Shown here piece after piece: positions 1 to 9,009 of a stretch of DNA of 64,000 nucleotides. The DNA is taken from the NCBI GenBank assembly GCA_017745295.1, contig JAGHZR010000013.1, positions 151,779 to 215,778 of the forward strand, in the 5' to 3' direction. The DNA comes from Novosphingobium sp. (GTDB lineage: Bacteria > Pseudomonadota > Alphaproteobacteria > Sphingomonadales > Sphingomonadaceae). Numbering within the stretch: position 1 is the stretch's first letter; every line of letters starts with the position of its first letter. The position numbers and the translations under genes are program-made. The notes under the pieces were generated by a model, which made no database searches, was not told where the DNA came from, and was given only the letters and a program-made list of their open reading frames with translations.

Positions 1-258
1 GGCGAGCGCCGCCATCGTCTCGGCATCGACGATCGGGCAATCGAGCAGGACGACATCGGCCAATGCCCTGCCATTCGCTTGCAGGAGATCGCCGAGCGGT
101 CCGGCCTGTGCGACCTCCAGCCCGGCACCCGCCGCGTCCTCGCCCATCGTGGCCCGCACGTGCGCCCGATCCGCGAAAATCGCCAGCGAGACTGCTCCGC
201 CGCCGCTCGCATCCTGCGGCATACCATAGGAAAAATCGGCAACTTCCGAGTGCTGCAT
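1..258 (-). CDS. Unrecognised protein, N-terminal part only (runs off the window)
   Basis: An open minus-strand frame begins with ATG at 256-258 and is still open at base 1, giving 86 codons. A GGGGG stretch about ten bases upstream could be the ribosome binding site. The visible part has no signal peptide or membrane segment. It contains a hydrophobic strand followed by acidic residues (VVLLDCP near residue 72), loosely like the core of a response-regulator receiver fold, but I cannot name a family. It is transcribed away from hemH, separated by an 84-bp gap that carries a CtrA-like site. Function unknown. Confidence 0.6.
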   Translation of the reverse strand, partial: MQHSEVADFSYGMPQDASGGGAVSLAIFADRAHVRATMGEDAAGAGLEVAQAGPLGDLLQANGRALADVVLLDCPIVDAETMAALA

Positions 259-329
259 GATCGTTCGCCCCCGCTACGATAGCCGCCTTCAGGGGTAGGT
301 CGGCGCCCGCGGGAGTCAACGGATGCTAA

Positions 330-346
330 GGTTAAATCCTTGTTAC
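330..346. promoter_or_regulatory. CtrA-like site (GG + TTAA-N7-TTAC)
   Basis: TTAA at 332-335 and TTAC at 343-346 are seven bases apart, one mismatch from the alphaproteobacterial CtrA consensus TTAA-N7-TTAA. The 12-mer GCTAAGGTTAAA at 325-336 recurs exactly at 57922-57933. It lies about 70 bases upstream of the partial gene starting at 258 and touches the hemH stop codon. Binding by CtrA is inferred only. Confidence 0.35.
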
Positions 347-1350
347 CATCCGGCAAGCTCCCGCGTCACAAGCGCTTGCAGCATGGCCATTCCCGCGGCT
401 CCGTCGTTCAGGCAGGCGAGCACGGCGAGGCGCTCTCCGCCCGCTTCAGCGAAGACTTCCGCCCCGCGAATCGCGAGTTCCTCCAGCGTCTCCACGCAGT
501 CCGCGGAGAAGCCTGGCGCCGCCACCGCCATAAGTTTCGTTCCGGATTTCGCTTCGCGGGCCAGAATGTCCTCGGTGGAAGGCTCCAGCCACTTGGCCCG
601 GCCGAAGCGCGACTGGAAGCTGGTCTCGATCCTGAGGTCCGGACGGCGCTGCGCGAGCCGCTCGGTCAGCAGGCGCGAGGTTTCCAGGCAATGCCGGTAA
701 TAAGGGTCTCCAAGGTCCGCCGTGCGCTGCGGCATGCCGTGATAGGACAGCAGCAACACTTCGGGCACGAAATCCAGCGCCTCGATCTGGCGCAAGAGAT
801 CGGTCTCCAGCGCGTCGATAAAGGCGGGGTCGTCGTAGTAGGGCGGCAGGGTGCGGATCGCGGGCTGCGCGCGCATCGCCTCCAGCGCATCGCCCAGCTT
901 GTCCATGACCGAGGCGGTCGTCGCGCCCGAATAGTGCGGATAGAGCGGCGCGATCAGGATCCGGTCGCACCCGGCATCCTTCATCGCCTGGAGCCGCGAG
1001 GGGATCGAGGGATTGCCGTAGCGCATGGCCCAATCGACCTTTGCGCGCGCGCCCAGCAGCTCCTGCAAGCCCGCCGCCTGCGCTCTCGTGATCGCAGCGA
1101 GCGGCGAACCCTCATTGGTCCAGACCTGCCCGTAGGCATGGGCGGACTTGGCCGGGCGGGTGCGCAGGATCACGCCGTGGAGGATCGGTTTCCAGGCGAT
1201 CGCCGGGATTTCGACCACGCGCGGGTCGGACAGGAACTCCGCAAGATAACGCCGCACCGCCGGGGCCGTGGGCGCGTCGGGCGTGCCGAGATTGACGAGC
1301 AGGACGCCGATCCCGCCGGTTTTGGCGGACGGCTGTTCACGGACGGGCAT
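343..1350 (-). CDS. hemH: Ferrochelatase
   Basis: This is protoporphyrin ferrochelatase, the last step of heme synthesis, which inserts Fe2+ into protoporphyrin IX at the inner membrane. The 335-residue length is typical of the family. The conserved N-terminal motif LLVNLGTPD lies at about residues 17-25, the catalytic SYHGMP (His204) at 202-207, and the metal-handling FSADCVETLEE at 281-291 with its conserved glutamate. The ATG overlaps the TAA stop of the upstream molybdenum hydroxylase gene (TAATG), and GAGGAT precedes it as ribosome binding site. It is therefore translationally coupled as the third gene of a mrp–hydroxylase–hemH operon. Confidence 0.96.
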   Translation of the reverse strand: MPVREQPSAKTGGIGVLLVNLGTPDAPTAPAVRRYLAEFLSDPRVVEIPAIAWKPILHGVILRTRPAKSAHAYGQVWTNEGSPLAAITRAQAAGLQELLGARAKVDWAMRYGNPSIPSRLQAMKDAGCDRILIAPLYPHYSGATTASVMDKLGDALEAMRAQPAIRTLPPYYDDPAFIDALETDLLRQIEALDFVPEVLLLSYHGMPQRTADLGDPYYRHCLETSRLLTERLAQRRPDLRIETSFQSRFGRAKWLEPSTEDILAREAKSGTKLMAVAAPGFSADCVETLEELAIRGAEVFAEAGGERLAVLACLNDGAAGMAMLQALVTRELAGW

Positions 1351-3605
1351 TACATATCCTCAGCAAAGAGCGGCAAACGCCGGAAACGCAGTCCGGTTGC
1401 CGAATAGAGCGCATTGGCGACGGCAGGCGCAACGACGGCGGTGCCGAGTTCCCCCGGATCGGCAGGGTCGGCAGTGCTTTCGATGAAATCGACCTCGATC
1501 TCCGGGCAGTCGGCCAAGGTCGGCAGGGCTAGATCGGGCAGCCGCTCGCCGTCCGGCCTGCCGCCCGCGTAGTTCGGGCTGCATCCCAGTGCGAGGCCGA
1601 GGCCGAAGACCAGACCGCCCTCGATCTGCTGGCGGGCGATATCGAAGTTCACGATGCGGCCGATGTCGGCGACGGCGCTCAGCTTGTCCACCCGCACGCC
1701 GTTCTCGTCGCGGCGGGCGCTGGCGACGACGGCGATGCGGCCCTCGCCGATGACATGGCAGGCGATGCCCTGCCCGCTGTTGTCGCCGCCCCCGCCCCAC
1801 TGCGCGAGGCTCGCGGCGCGCTGGAGGCATTCGGCGAGGCGCGGGTCGTGGCCGAGCATCGCCATGCGGAAGGACAGCGGCTCGCGGCTGGCCTGATGGG
1901 CAAGTTCGTCCACGAAGCTCTCGGTGAAGAAAGCGGTGTAGCCATGGGCATTGCCGCGCATCCGTCCGGTCGGCAGGCCGATCGCGGCAGGGATGTGATC
2001 GACGGCGAGGTTGGCCACGGCATAGGCGGGGGTCGCGCCCTCCACCGCCATCGGATCGGCGGTCCCGGCCACGGCGTCGAGCGCGTCGAACGGGGCATCG
2101 CCCGCGAACAGGCGGCGGCCGAACTCGCGCGCGGTGGCAGGCGCGGCGATGCGGGCGCGCCAGCTTGTCGGCCTGCCCTCGGCGTCGGGGCGGGCGGCCA
2201 TCACGGCAACGGCGGGCGCGCGGGGGAAGGTCGCGAAATGCTCCTGCCGCCGCGAATAGGTGAGCTGCACCGGACGCCCTGCTTCCTTCGCAAGGACAGC
2301 CACCTGCGCGGCATGGGCGCATTCCAGCCGCCGGTCGAAACTGCCGCCGATCGGCATCGGATAGAGCACGACATCGGCTGCGCGCATTCCCAGCGCCTCG
2401 GCCGCCGACGCGCGGGCGACCTCGGGCGCTTGGGTGCCGATCCAGAGTTCGAGGCGACCGTTCTCCAGCCGCGCGGTGGCACTGGCAGTCTCGATCGTCG
2501 CATGGACCGCCGGGGCGACTTCGTAGCGGATCTGGAGCGGCAGCGCGCCTTCGAGAGCGCCTGCATCGCCAGTGAGGTGGATGCGGGTGGGCGTGCCATG
2601 CGCCATGGCCTCGTCCAGCGCGCCGTCGATCTCGCCGCTGTCGCTGCCCCGCGCGACGCGGAAGCCCGGCGCGGCACGGGTGAGCGCGGTTTCCGCCGTC
2701 CACCAGTCCTGCGCCAGCGCCGCCACCCAGTCCGGTCCCTGCACGAAGCGCACAAAGCCGCGCAGGCCCTTGGCGGCGTTCTCGTCGAAGCCGGAGACCG
2801 TGGCTTTGCCGATCGGCGCATGACGGATCGCGGCGCGCAGCATGTCGGGCAGGCGCACGTCGCCCGCGAAAGTCCACGATCCGTCCGCTTTCGACGGCAG
2901 ATCGAGGCGCGGATAGCGCAAGGGCGCGCCGGGCGGGAATTCACCCGGCTTCTCGGCCATCGGTTCCGGGCGCAGCGGCGGCGGATCGGGCGGCGAGAAC
3001 GCAGCCGCCTCCGCCGCGAGCGGGCCGAAGTTCAACCGCTTTTCGTCGTGGATGACAAGACCGCCCAAGACCTCGCACTCCTCCGGCGCCACCTTCCAGC
3101 GCGCCGCGGCGGCCTGGACCAGCAGCGCGCGGGCCGAGGCGGCAGCGGCGCGGGCCGGTCCCTCGTAGGCGGCCAGCGCAGTGCCGTCGGCGGTGACGTT
3201 GAAGCGGTGATCCTCGGCCCAGCGCCGCGCGATCATGCCGTCCGGCGCCTCGGCAAGGCCCGGCATGACCGGCATCCACAGCGGCGCCCACTTCGCGGCC
3301 AGCACGGCATTGGCGTAGAGCGCGCTGACCGGCGCCGGTTCGACCGCCACCTGCCGCCAATCCGCGCCGAGTTCGTGGGCGACGATCTGCGGCAGCAGCG
3401 TCGTCACCCCCTGCCCTATCTCGACTTGCGGCACGGCGACGCTGACCACGCCGTCCGCCGCGATCTTGATCCAGGCACCGAAGGCATATTCGTCGCGGCC
3501 GGGTTCGAGCGGCAGCGGAAAGCGGCGCGGACGCAGCAGGTATCCCACCGCCAGCCCGCCGCCCGCCAATGCGCCGACAAGGACCCCCCGGCGCGACAAA
3601 GCCAT
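1350..3605 (-). CDS. Molybdopterin-binding subunit of a xanthine dehydrogenase/isoquinoline oxidoreductase-type enzyme
   Basis: This is a 751-residue large subunit of the molybdenum hydroxylase family, closest in layout to isoquinoline 1-oxidoreductase beta / IorB-type aldehyde oxidoreductases. It begins with a twin-arginine-like leader (SRRGVLVGALAGGG, residues 4-17), suggesting Tat export to the periplasm. The C-terminal GELGTAVVAPAVANAL segment carries the conserved glutamate expected near the Mo centre. I chose the ATG at 3603-3605, which shares its A with the mrp stop (TGATG); an in-frame TTG lies one codon upstream. No gene for the usual [2Fe-2S] small subunit is adjacent, so its electron partner must be encoded elsewhere or differ. 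Substrate unknown. Confidence 0.85.
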   Translation of the reverse strand: MALSRRGVLVGALAGGGLAVGYLLRPRRFPLPLEPGRDEYAFGAWIKIAADGVVSVAVPQVEIGQGVTTLLPQIVAHELGADWRQVAVEPAPVSALYANAVLAAKWAPLWMPVMPGLAEAPDGMIARRWAEDHRFNVTADGTALAAYEGPARAAAASARALLVQAAAARWKVAPEECEVLGGLVIHDEKRLNFGPLAAEAAAFSPPDPPPLRPEPMAEKPGEFPPGAPLRYPRLDLPSKADGSWTFAGDVRLPDMLRAAIRHAPIGKATVSGFDENAAKGLRGFVRFVQGPDWVAALAQDWWTAETALTRAAPGFRVARGSDSGEIDGALDEAMAHGTPTRIHLTGDAGALEGALPLQIRYEVAPAVHATIETASATARLENGRLELWIGTQAPEVARASAAEALGMRAADVVLYPMPIGGSFDRRLECAHAAQVAVLAKEAGRPVQLTYSRRQEHFATFPRAPAVAVMAARPDAEGRPTSWRARIAAPATAREFGRRLFAGDAPFDALDAVAGTADPMAVEGATPAYAVANLAVDHIPAAIGLPTGRMRGNAHGYTAFFTESFVDELAHQASREPLSFRMAMLGHDPRLAECLQRAASLAQWGGGGDNSGQGIACHVIGEGRIAVVASARRDENGVRVDKLSAVADIGRIVNFDIARQQIEGGLVFGLGLALGCSPNYAGGRPDGERLPDLALPTLADCPEIEVDFIESTADPADPGELGTAVVAPAVANALYSATGLRFRRLPLFAEDM

Positions 3606-4573
3606 CAATGCGTGTCCAGCCAGTCCGAAACCTGAGCGGCGAGCGCGGCGAAAGCCTCGGCCTGCGGGCCGTCCCCGGCGGCGGGCGGCTTGCCCGCATC
3701 GCTGTCGCGGCGGATGACGATGTCGAGCGGAATGCGACCAAGGAACGCCTGTCCCATGTCCTTCGCCGCCGCCTCGGCCCCGCCCGCGCCGAAAGGATCG
3801 CTCACTTCGCCGCAGTGCGGGCAGGCATAACCGGCCATGTTCTCGACCACGCCGACCACCGGCACGCCGCTCTTCTCGAACAGCTCGACCGCGCGGGTGG
3901 CATCCATCAGCGCGAGGTCCTGCGGGGTCGAGACGATTACCGCACCTGCGGGCTTGAACTTCTGGAGCATCGTCAGCTGGACGTCGCCGGTACCGGGCGG
4001 CAGGTCCACCACTACGATCTCGGCATTGTCCCAGTGGCCTTCGAGCATCTTGGTGAGCGCGCCCGCCACCATCGGCCCGCGCCAGGCAATCGCCTGACCC
4101 GGCTCCAGCAGGTTGGCCATCGACAGCACCGGCACGCCGAACGCGCTGGCGACGGGAACGAGGCGGCTCTCGTGCGCGACCGGGCGCTGCCCCTCGGTGC
4201 CGAGCAGACGCGCCTGCGAGGGTCCGTAGATATCCGCATCGACCAGCCCGACCTTGCGCCCCATGCGCGAGAGCGCCACCGCGAGATTGGCCGCCAGCGT
4301 CGACTTGCCGACCCCGCCCTTGCCCGAACCGACCGCGAGGATACGCCGCACCGGCTTTTCGGCCATGACCGCCACGCGCACGTCGGTGATCCCCGGCTGG
4401 CCTTCGAAGGCGCCGGAAACCACTTGCTCCAGCCCGGCGCGGTCCTGCACCGAAAGGCCGGTGGCATCGATCACCACGCTTGCCATGCCGTCGCTGAGCC
4501 GCAGCGACTGCACCCTTTGGGCCACCTCGACCGGCAGGAGTGCTTTCAGTCGATCGGCATCGGGACTTGTCAT
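3605..4573 (-). CDS. mrp: Mrp/NBP35-family iron-sulfur cluster carrier ATPase (ApbC)
   Basis: This P-loop ATPase delivers Fe-S clusters to apoproteins in the cytoplasm. Residues 1-75 form the MIP18/DUF59-like N-terminal domain. The deviant Walker A motif GSGKGGVGKST is at about residues 82-92, and the cluster-binding CPHC at 251-254. The length of 322 residues is normal. It is first in the operon; its TGA overlaps the start of the molybdenum hydroxylase gene, and hemH follows. All three products need iron or Fe-S chemistry, so the context is coherent. It diverges from hflK across a 147-bp palindromic element. Confidence 0.95.
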   Translation of the reverse strand: MTSPDADRLKALLPVEVAQRVQSLRLSDGMASVVIDATGLSVQDRAGLEQVVSGAFEGQPGITDVRVAVMAEKPVRRILAVGSGKGGVGKSTLAANLAVALSRMGRKVGLVDADIYGPSQARLLGTEGQRPVAHESRLVPVASAFGVPVLSMANLLEPGQAIAWRGPMVAGALTKMLEGHWDNAEIVVVDLPPGTGDVQLTMLQKFKPAGAVIVSTPQDLALMDATRAVELFEKSGVPVVGVVENMAGYACPHCGEVSDPFGAGGAEAAAKDMGQAFLGRIPLDIVIRRDSDAGKPPAAGDGPQAEAFAALAAQVSDWLDTH

Positions 4574-4596
4574 CGGATCCTTTTCCAGAACTTGTC

Positions 4597-4743
4597 TAGG
4601 GCCTGTGGGGAATCAGTCCAAGTGGAGCCGAGAATGGTGGGCTTTCGTGACCCGGAGCGCAGCGTACTTTAGGTACGTGAGCACCGGAAGCGCGAAAGAC
4701 CGCCGTTCGCAGGCCCGCATGGGCTGAATCCCCACAGGCCCTA
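4597..4743. repeat. 147-bp full-length palindromic (MITE-like) element
   Basis: The outer arms GGGCCTGTGGGGAATCAG (from 4599) and CTGAATCCCCACAGGCCC (to 4741) are inverted copies with one mismatch. The centre is GTAC-5 nt-GTAC around base 4670, which is exactly the midpoint of the outer arms. Interior segments such as GCTTTCG/CGAAAG also pair, so one strand can fold along its whole length. It lies in the divergent gap between mrp and hflK and encodes nothing convincing. No second copy is visible in this window. Confidence 0.75.
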
Positions 4744-4881
4744 TAGGGAGGGGGAATTTGCGGTTCAGGTGGCGCACTGCGCGAAAAAGGGCAAGAGAGG
4801 CACTGTTTTTGTGCGAATAGCGCACCTATAGATGTAGATATGAAAGCAATTGGTGATGCAATCTCGCCCGAAGGTCTTGCC

Positions 4882-6126
4882 ATGAGCGGGCGCCAAAGCC
4901 CCTGGGGCGGCGGCGGAAACTCGGACGGGGGTTCAGGTGGAGAGCCTGACAAGAGTTCCCCCGAGGACGCCGCAGATACCGGCTCGGAAACGGATGGCGA
5001 GAAGGACGAAAGCCCCGATCGCAAACCGGAAGATCGGCCTGCCGACCGCGCTCCTGACCGCAAGGGTCCCCGCAATCCCTGGCTGCCCAGCGGCGACACG
5101 CCGCCGCGCCGTTCGGCCGGTCTCGACGACATCTTCCGTCCGCGCGATCCGCGCCGCCCCAGCGGCGGTGACGGAGGCGGCGGTTTCGGCGGCGGCTTTC
5201 CCAACATTCCGCGCCGCCCGGACGGCAAGTCGTGGCTGCCGCTCGGCATCGGCGTCGCGGTCGTGGCGGTGCTCGGCATTTCGATGGTGCACATGCTCGG
5301 CCCCAAGGACCAGGGCATCGTCACCCGCCTCGGCGGCTATTCGCGGACCATCGATTCCGGCCTTTCGCTGACCCTTCCCTGGCCGATCGAATCCGTCGAC
5401 GTGACCGACGTGCGCAGCTTCAACGTCTATTCGATCCCCGACGGCGAAGGCGAGAAGCTGATGCTGACGAGCGACAAGAACCTCGTCGATCTCAGCTATC
5501 TGGTGCGCTGGAACATCAAGAACCTGAAGGAATACAGCTACCGCCTCGCCGACCCCGACGAGACGGTGCGCGAAGTGGCCGAAGCGGCGATGCGCGCCTC
5601 GATCGCGCAGATCACGCTGAACGAGGCGCTCTCGGGCGCCGGTCGCGCCGCGGTGGAGCAGGACGTGCGCGAGCGGACCCAGCGCATTCTCGACCAGTAT
5701 CACGCCGGGGTCTCGATCCAGGGCGTGGAGATCAAGAAGGCCGACCCGCCGGCCAAGACCCGCGAGGCCTTCGACCAGGTCAACGTGGCGCAGCAGGAAG
5801 CAGACCGCGACCGCTCCAAGGCGCGCGCCTGGGCGCAGCAGACGCTGGCCCGCGCGCAGGGCGCTGCGGCCTCGTTCGACAAGGTCTACGAACAGTACAA
5901 GCTGGCGCCCGAAGTGACGCGCCGCCGCATGTATTATGAAACGATGGAGAGCGTGCTGCGCGACAACGATGTGGTCGTCAGCGATTCCAGCAACATGACG
6001 TCCTACCTGCCCCTGCCCGAAGTGAAGCGCCGCCCGCGCGCCAGCGACGAGACCGTGGTGACGGTGCCCGCCGGAACCGCTACCGGCACCGCGACCGCCA
6101 CCCCTGCCGCCAAGGGAGGCCAGTAA
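4882..6126 (+). CDS. hflK: HflK, SPFH-domain membrane protease modulator
   Basis: HflK pairs with HflC around the FtsH protease in the inner membrane and modulates its turnover of membrane proteins. The 414-residue product has a long Gly/Asp/Pro-rich disordered N-terminus (about 1-115), one transmembrane segment near 120-140, and a band 7/SPFH domain from about 150. I start at the ATG followed by SGRQSPWGGGGN because GAAGG lies seven bases upstream; an in-frame ATG at 4840 has no ribosome binding site. hflC follows after one base, so they form one transcript. Confidence 0.94.
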   Translation: MSGRQSPWGGGGNSDGGSGGEPDKSSPEDAADTGSETDGEKDESPDRKPEDRPADRAPDRKGPRNPWLPSGDTPPRRSAGLDDIFRPRDPRRPSGGDGGGGFGGGFPNIPRRPDGKSWLPLGIGVAVVAVLGISMVHMLGPKDQGIVTRLGGYSRTIDSGLSLTLPWPIESVDVTDVRSFNVYSIPDGEGEKLMLTSDKNLVDLSYLVRWNIKNLKEYSYRLADPDETVREVAEAAMRASIAQITLNEALSGAGRAAVEQDVRERTQRILDQYHAGVSIQGVEIKKADPPAKTREAFDQVNVAQQEADRDRSKARAWAQQTLARAQGAAASFDKVYEQYKLAPEVTRRRMYYETMESVLRDNDVVVSDSSNMTSYLPLPEVKRRPRASDETVVTVPAGTATGTATATPAAKGGQ

Positions 6127-6127
6127 G

Positions 6128-6967
6128 ATGAGCAGCTTCTGGCAGGACTACAGGGTTCCCCTCAGCCTCGGCGGCGCGGCGCTGGTCGCGCTCATGCTGA
6201 GCGTGATCGTGGTTCCGGAAACCGAGCAGGCCGTCGTGGTCCGCACCGGGCGTCCGGTCGCGGTCTACAACCAGTTCAACCCCAAGGCCGACTACGGCAG
6301 CACCGGCGCGGGCGTGCACTTCCGCATCCCGGTGGTCGACCGCGTGATCCGCATCGACAAGCGCCTGCTCTCGCTCGACATGCAGCAGCAGCAGGTGCTC
6401 TCCACCGACCAGCTGCGCCTGAATGTCGATGCCTATGCCCGCTACCGCATCATCGATCCAATCAAGATGGTCGAGACCGCCGGGACCACCGAGCGCGTGA
6501 CCGAGCAGCTCGAACCGATCCTCTCCTCGGTCCTGCGCCAGGAACTGGGCAAGCGCACGTTCGAATCGCTGCTCACCGCCGAGCGCGGCAAGGCCATGGA
6601 GAACATCCGCGACGGCCTCGACCGCGAGGCGCGGGAATATGGCGCCCAGGTGGTGGACGTGCGGATCAAGCGCGCCGACCTTCCCGAAGGCGCCCTCGAA
6701 AGCGCCTTCACCCGCATGCAGGCGGCGCGCACCGAGGAATCGCGCACGATCGCCGCGCAGGGCCAGAAGGACGCGCAGATCATCCAGGCCGAAGCCGAGG
6801 CACAGGCCGCCAAGATCTATGCGGGAAGCTTCGGCAAGGACCCGCAGTTCTACGACTTCTACCGCTCGATGCAGAGCTATTCGGTTACCTTCGGCAAGGG
6901 GGATACGGAGAAGACGATCCTGCTCTCGCCCAATAACGCCTATCTCAATCACTTCAGGGAACCCTAA
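6128..6967 (+). CDS. hflC: HflC, SPFH-domain membrane protease modulator
   Basis: This is the partner of HflK in the FtsH-regulating HflKC complex. The 279-residue protein has an N-terminal transmembrane segment (about residues 12-32) followed by the band 7/SPFH domain and an Ala/Glu-rich helical region near 200-235. The ATG starts one base after the hflK stop and GGGAGGCCAGTAAG supplies the ribosome binding site. A DegP-type protease follows 118 bp downstream, grouping cytoplasmic-membrane and periplasmic proteolysis. Confidence 0.95.
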   Translation: MSSFWQDYRVPLSLGGAALVALMLSVIVVPETEQAVVVRTGRPVAVYNQFNPKADYGSTGAGVHFRIPVVDRVIRIDKRLLSLDMQQQQVLSTDQLRLNVDAYARYRIIDPIKMVETAGTTERVTEQLEPILSSVLRQELGKRTFESLLTAERGKAMENIRDGLDREAREYGAQVVDVRIKRADLPEGALESAFTRMQAARTEESRTIAAQGQKDAQIIQAEAEAQAAKIYAGSFGKDPQFYDFYRSMQSYSVTFGKGDTEKTILLSPNNAYLNHFREP

Positions 6968-7085
6968 CCGACTCCAGGCGCTGAATTGGCCGTCTATTCA
7001 AACCCGGTTAAGCTCTTGAGGGTTCAATCGGGAACGGACGGCGGAGAGTTCCGCAGCACTGCCAAGATTGAAGGAATCAAAGGAC

Positions 7086-8630
7086 GTGAAGCCCGTGCGA
7101 TACGCTTATGGACTGACCACAGCGCTCCTGCTGGGGGGCGCGACCGCCACTTTGGTGACAGGCTTCCCCGCCGGAGCCCAGGTCGCCCAGAACGAAGCCA
7201 GCCAGATGGCCCGCGTGGCGCCCCGCGCCGGTGCCCCGGCCAGCTTCGCCGACCTGACCGAGCAGCTTCAGCCTGCGGTGGTCAACATCTCGACCCGCCA
7301 GCGCGTGCAAGTGGCGGGCGGCGGCAACAATCCCTTCGCCGGGACGCCGTTCGAAGGCCTGTTCGGCGGCGGTGGCGGCAGCACTCCGCAGACCCGCGAG
7401 GCCCAGTCGCTCGGCTCGGGCTTCATCGTCTCGGCGGACGGCTACATCGTCACCAACAACCACGTCATCACCGCCGAGGGCAAGGGCGAGATCGAATCGA
7501 TCACCGTCATCATGCCCGACGGCACCGAGTACCCCGCCAAGCTGATCGGCAAGGACGCGCAGTCGGACCTCGCGGTACTCAAGATCACCGCTTCCAAGCC
7601 GCTGCCCTTCGTGAAGTTCGGCGACAGCTCGAAGGCCCGCGTGGGCGACTGGGTGCTGGCGATCGGCAATCCCTTCGGCCTCGGCGGCACCGTGACGGCG
7701 GGCATCATCTCGGCCGTCTACCGCAACACCGGCGCGGGCGGCGCCTATGACCGCTATCTCCAGACCGACGCCTCGATCAACCGCGGCAACTCGGGCGGCC
7801 CGATGTTCGACATGAACGGCCAGGTGATCGGCATCAACAACGCGATCTTCTCGCCCACCGGCGGCAGCGTTGGCATCGGCTTCTCGATCCCGGCCGAGAT
7901 CGCCTCGCCGATCGTCGAGAAGCTGATGAAGGGCCAGGCGATCGAGCGCGGCTACCTCGGCGTGACCATCCAGCAGCTCAACGAGGACCTCGCGGATTCG
8001 ATGGGGCTGGAGCACAACAAGGGCGAATTCATCCAGAGCGTCGTTCCCGACGGTGCGGGCGCCAAGGCCGGCATCCAGGCGGGCGACGTCGTGGTGAAGG
8101 TGAACGGCAAGGAAGTGACGCGCGACCAGACGCTCTCGTTCCTCGTCGCCAACACCGCGCCGGGCACCCGCATCCCGATCGAGCTGATCCGCAACGGCCG
8201 CCGCCAGACGCTGACCGCCACGGTCGCCAAGCGTCCGTCGGACGACGAACTGCAGCAGAGCTTCGACCCCAGCACCGACCAGGACGGCGATGCCTTCAAC
8301 AACCCGCCCAAGCAGCAGGGCGAAAGCGCCGTGCAGAAATCGCTGGGCCTCTCGGTCACGCCGCTGACGCCGCAGATCGCCCGCCAGATCGGCGCGGCGG
8401 AAGGCACGCGCGGTCTGGTGATCGTGGGTGTCGACCCCAGCTCCGACGCCGGGCAGAAGGGCCTCGCCCGCGGCTTCGTGATCCTCTCGGCCAACAACGC
8501 GCCGGTGACGACGCAGGCCGATCTGGAGAACGCCATCAAGGCCGCCAAGGCCGACGGTCGCTCGGCGATCCTGCTGCGCATCCAGCCGCGCGGCCAGCAG
8601 GCGGTCTACATGCCGGTTCGCCTGCGCTGA
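7086..8630 (+). CDS. degP: DegP/HtrA-family periplasmic serine protease (Do)
   Basis: This is a periplasmic quality-control protease and chaperone. Counting from the GTG at 7086 (514 residues), a signal peptide covers about 1-32. The trypsin-like domain has His126 (NNHV), Asp161 (SDLAVL) and Ser236 (GNSGGP). Two PDZ domains follow, near 260-355 and 405-505. The start is uncertain: TTG 7068, GTG 7086 and GTG 7095 are all in frame, and AAAGGA fits 7095 best by spacing. A strong terminator follows the gene. It lies downstream of hflKC in the same direction. Confidence 0.93.
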   Translation: MKPVRYAYGLTTALLLGGATATLVTGFPAGAQVAQNEASQMARVAPRAGAPASFADLTEQLQPAVVNISTRQRVQVAGGGNNPFAGTPFEGLFGGGGGSTPQTREAQSLGSGFIVSADGYIVTNNHVITAEGKGEIESITVIMPDGTEYPAKLIGKDAQSDLAVLKITASKPLPFVKFGDSSKARVGDWVLAIGNPFGLGGTVTAGIISAVYRNTGAGGAYDRYLQTDASINRGNSGGPMFDMNGQVIGINNAIFSPTGGSVGIGFSIPAEIASPIVEKLMKGQAIERGYLGVTIQQLNEDLADSMGLEHNKGEFIQSVVPDGAGAKAGIQAGDVVVKVNGKEVTRDQTLSFLVANTAPGTRIPIELIRNGRRQTLTATVAKRPSDDELQQSFDPSTDQDGDAFNNPPKQQGESAVQKSLGLSVTPLTPQIARQIGAAEGTRGLVIVGVDPSSDAGQKGLARGFVILSANNAPVTTQADLENAIKAAKADGRSAILLRIQPRGQQAVYMPVRLR

Positions 8631-8654
8631 TATTCAGCCAGCAGCGATCATGAG

Positions 8655-8693
8655 AAACGCCCGCCGGAGCCGATCCGGCGGGCGTTTTCTTTT
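8655..8693 (+). terminator. Intrinsic terminator of the degP-type gene
   Basis: A stem AAACGCCCGCCGG / CCGGCGGGCGTTT with a seven-base loop is followed by TTCTTTT. It begins 25 bases after the protease stop codon. Confidence 0.9.
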
Positions 8694-8774
8694 GCGGTGG
8701 TGGCTCTTCGCAGGCGGCTTTCGCGTCCTTTTCAAAGCACAGAGCCGCGAAGGTCGCCTGAAAGCCGTTCCCAA

Positions 8775-8878
8775 CCTCTCGTCATCGCGAGCCCGCAAAG
8801 CGGGAGAAGCGATCCAGAGCCGCATAAACCGCTCCTGGATTGCCACGCGACCTTCGGTCGCTCGCAATGACAAAGAGG
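8775..8878. repeat. About 100-bp dispersed palindromic repeat (GTCATCGCGAG…CTCGCAATGAC type)
   Basis: CCTCTCGTCATCGCGAGC at 8775-8792 and GCTCGCAATGACAAAGAGG at 8860-8878 are near-inverse ends. The interior ATCCAGAG/CTCCTGGAT also pairs. Ends of this sequence type recur as REP/MITE-like elements in many proteobacterial genomes. It fills the gap between the two terminators downstream of degP and PBP1a. Confidence 0.7.
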
Positions 8879-8951
8879 GGCTACAAGGCTACAAGTCTCG
8901 ATCGACGAGAGCAGGATCCTCGCCCTCCCGTGGACGACGGCTGGCCTGCAA

Positions 8952-8991
8952 CGAAAACGCCCGCCGAGGTCATCGGCGGGCGTTTTTGTTT
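8952..8991. terminator. Bidirectional terminator at the PBP1a 3' end
   Basis: The stem AAACGCCCGCCGA / TCGGCGGGCGTTT is flanked by T-rich sequence on the plus strand (TTTTTGTTTTT). On the minus strand it is followed by TTTTCGTT. It lies 18 bases beyond the PBP1a stop and closely resembles the terminator at 8655-8693. Confidence 0.85.
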
Positions 8992-9009
8992 TTCATCTGA
9001 TGTTCGGTG

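Noticed and set aside
6555..6575. TTCGAATC resembling a tRNA T-loop
   Set aside because: Lies inside hflC coding sequence with no cloverleaf around it; no tRNA gene was found anywhere in the window.
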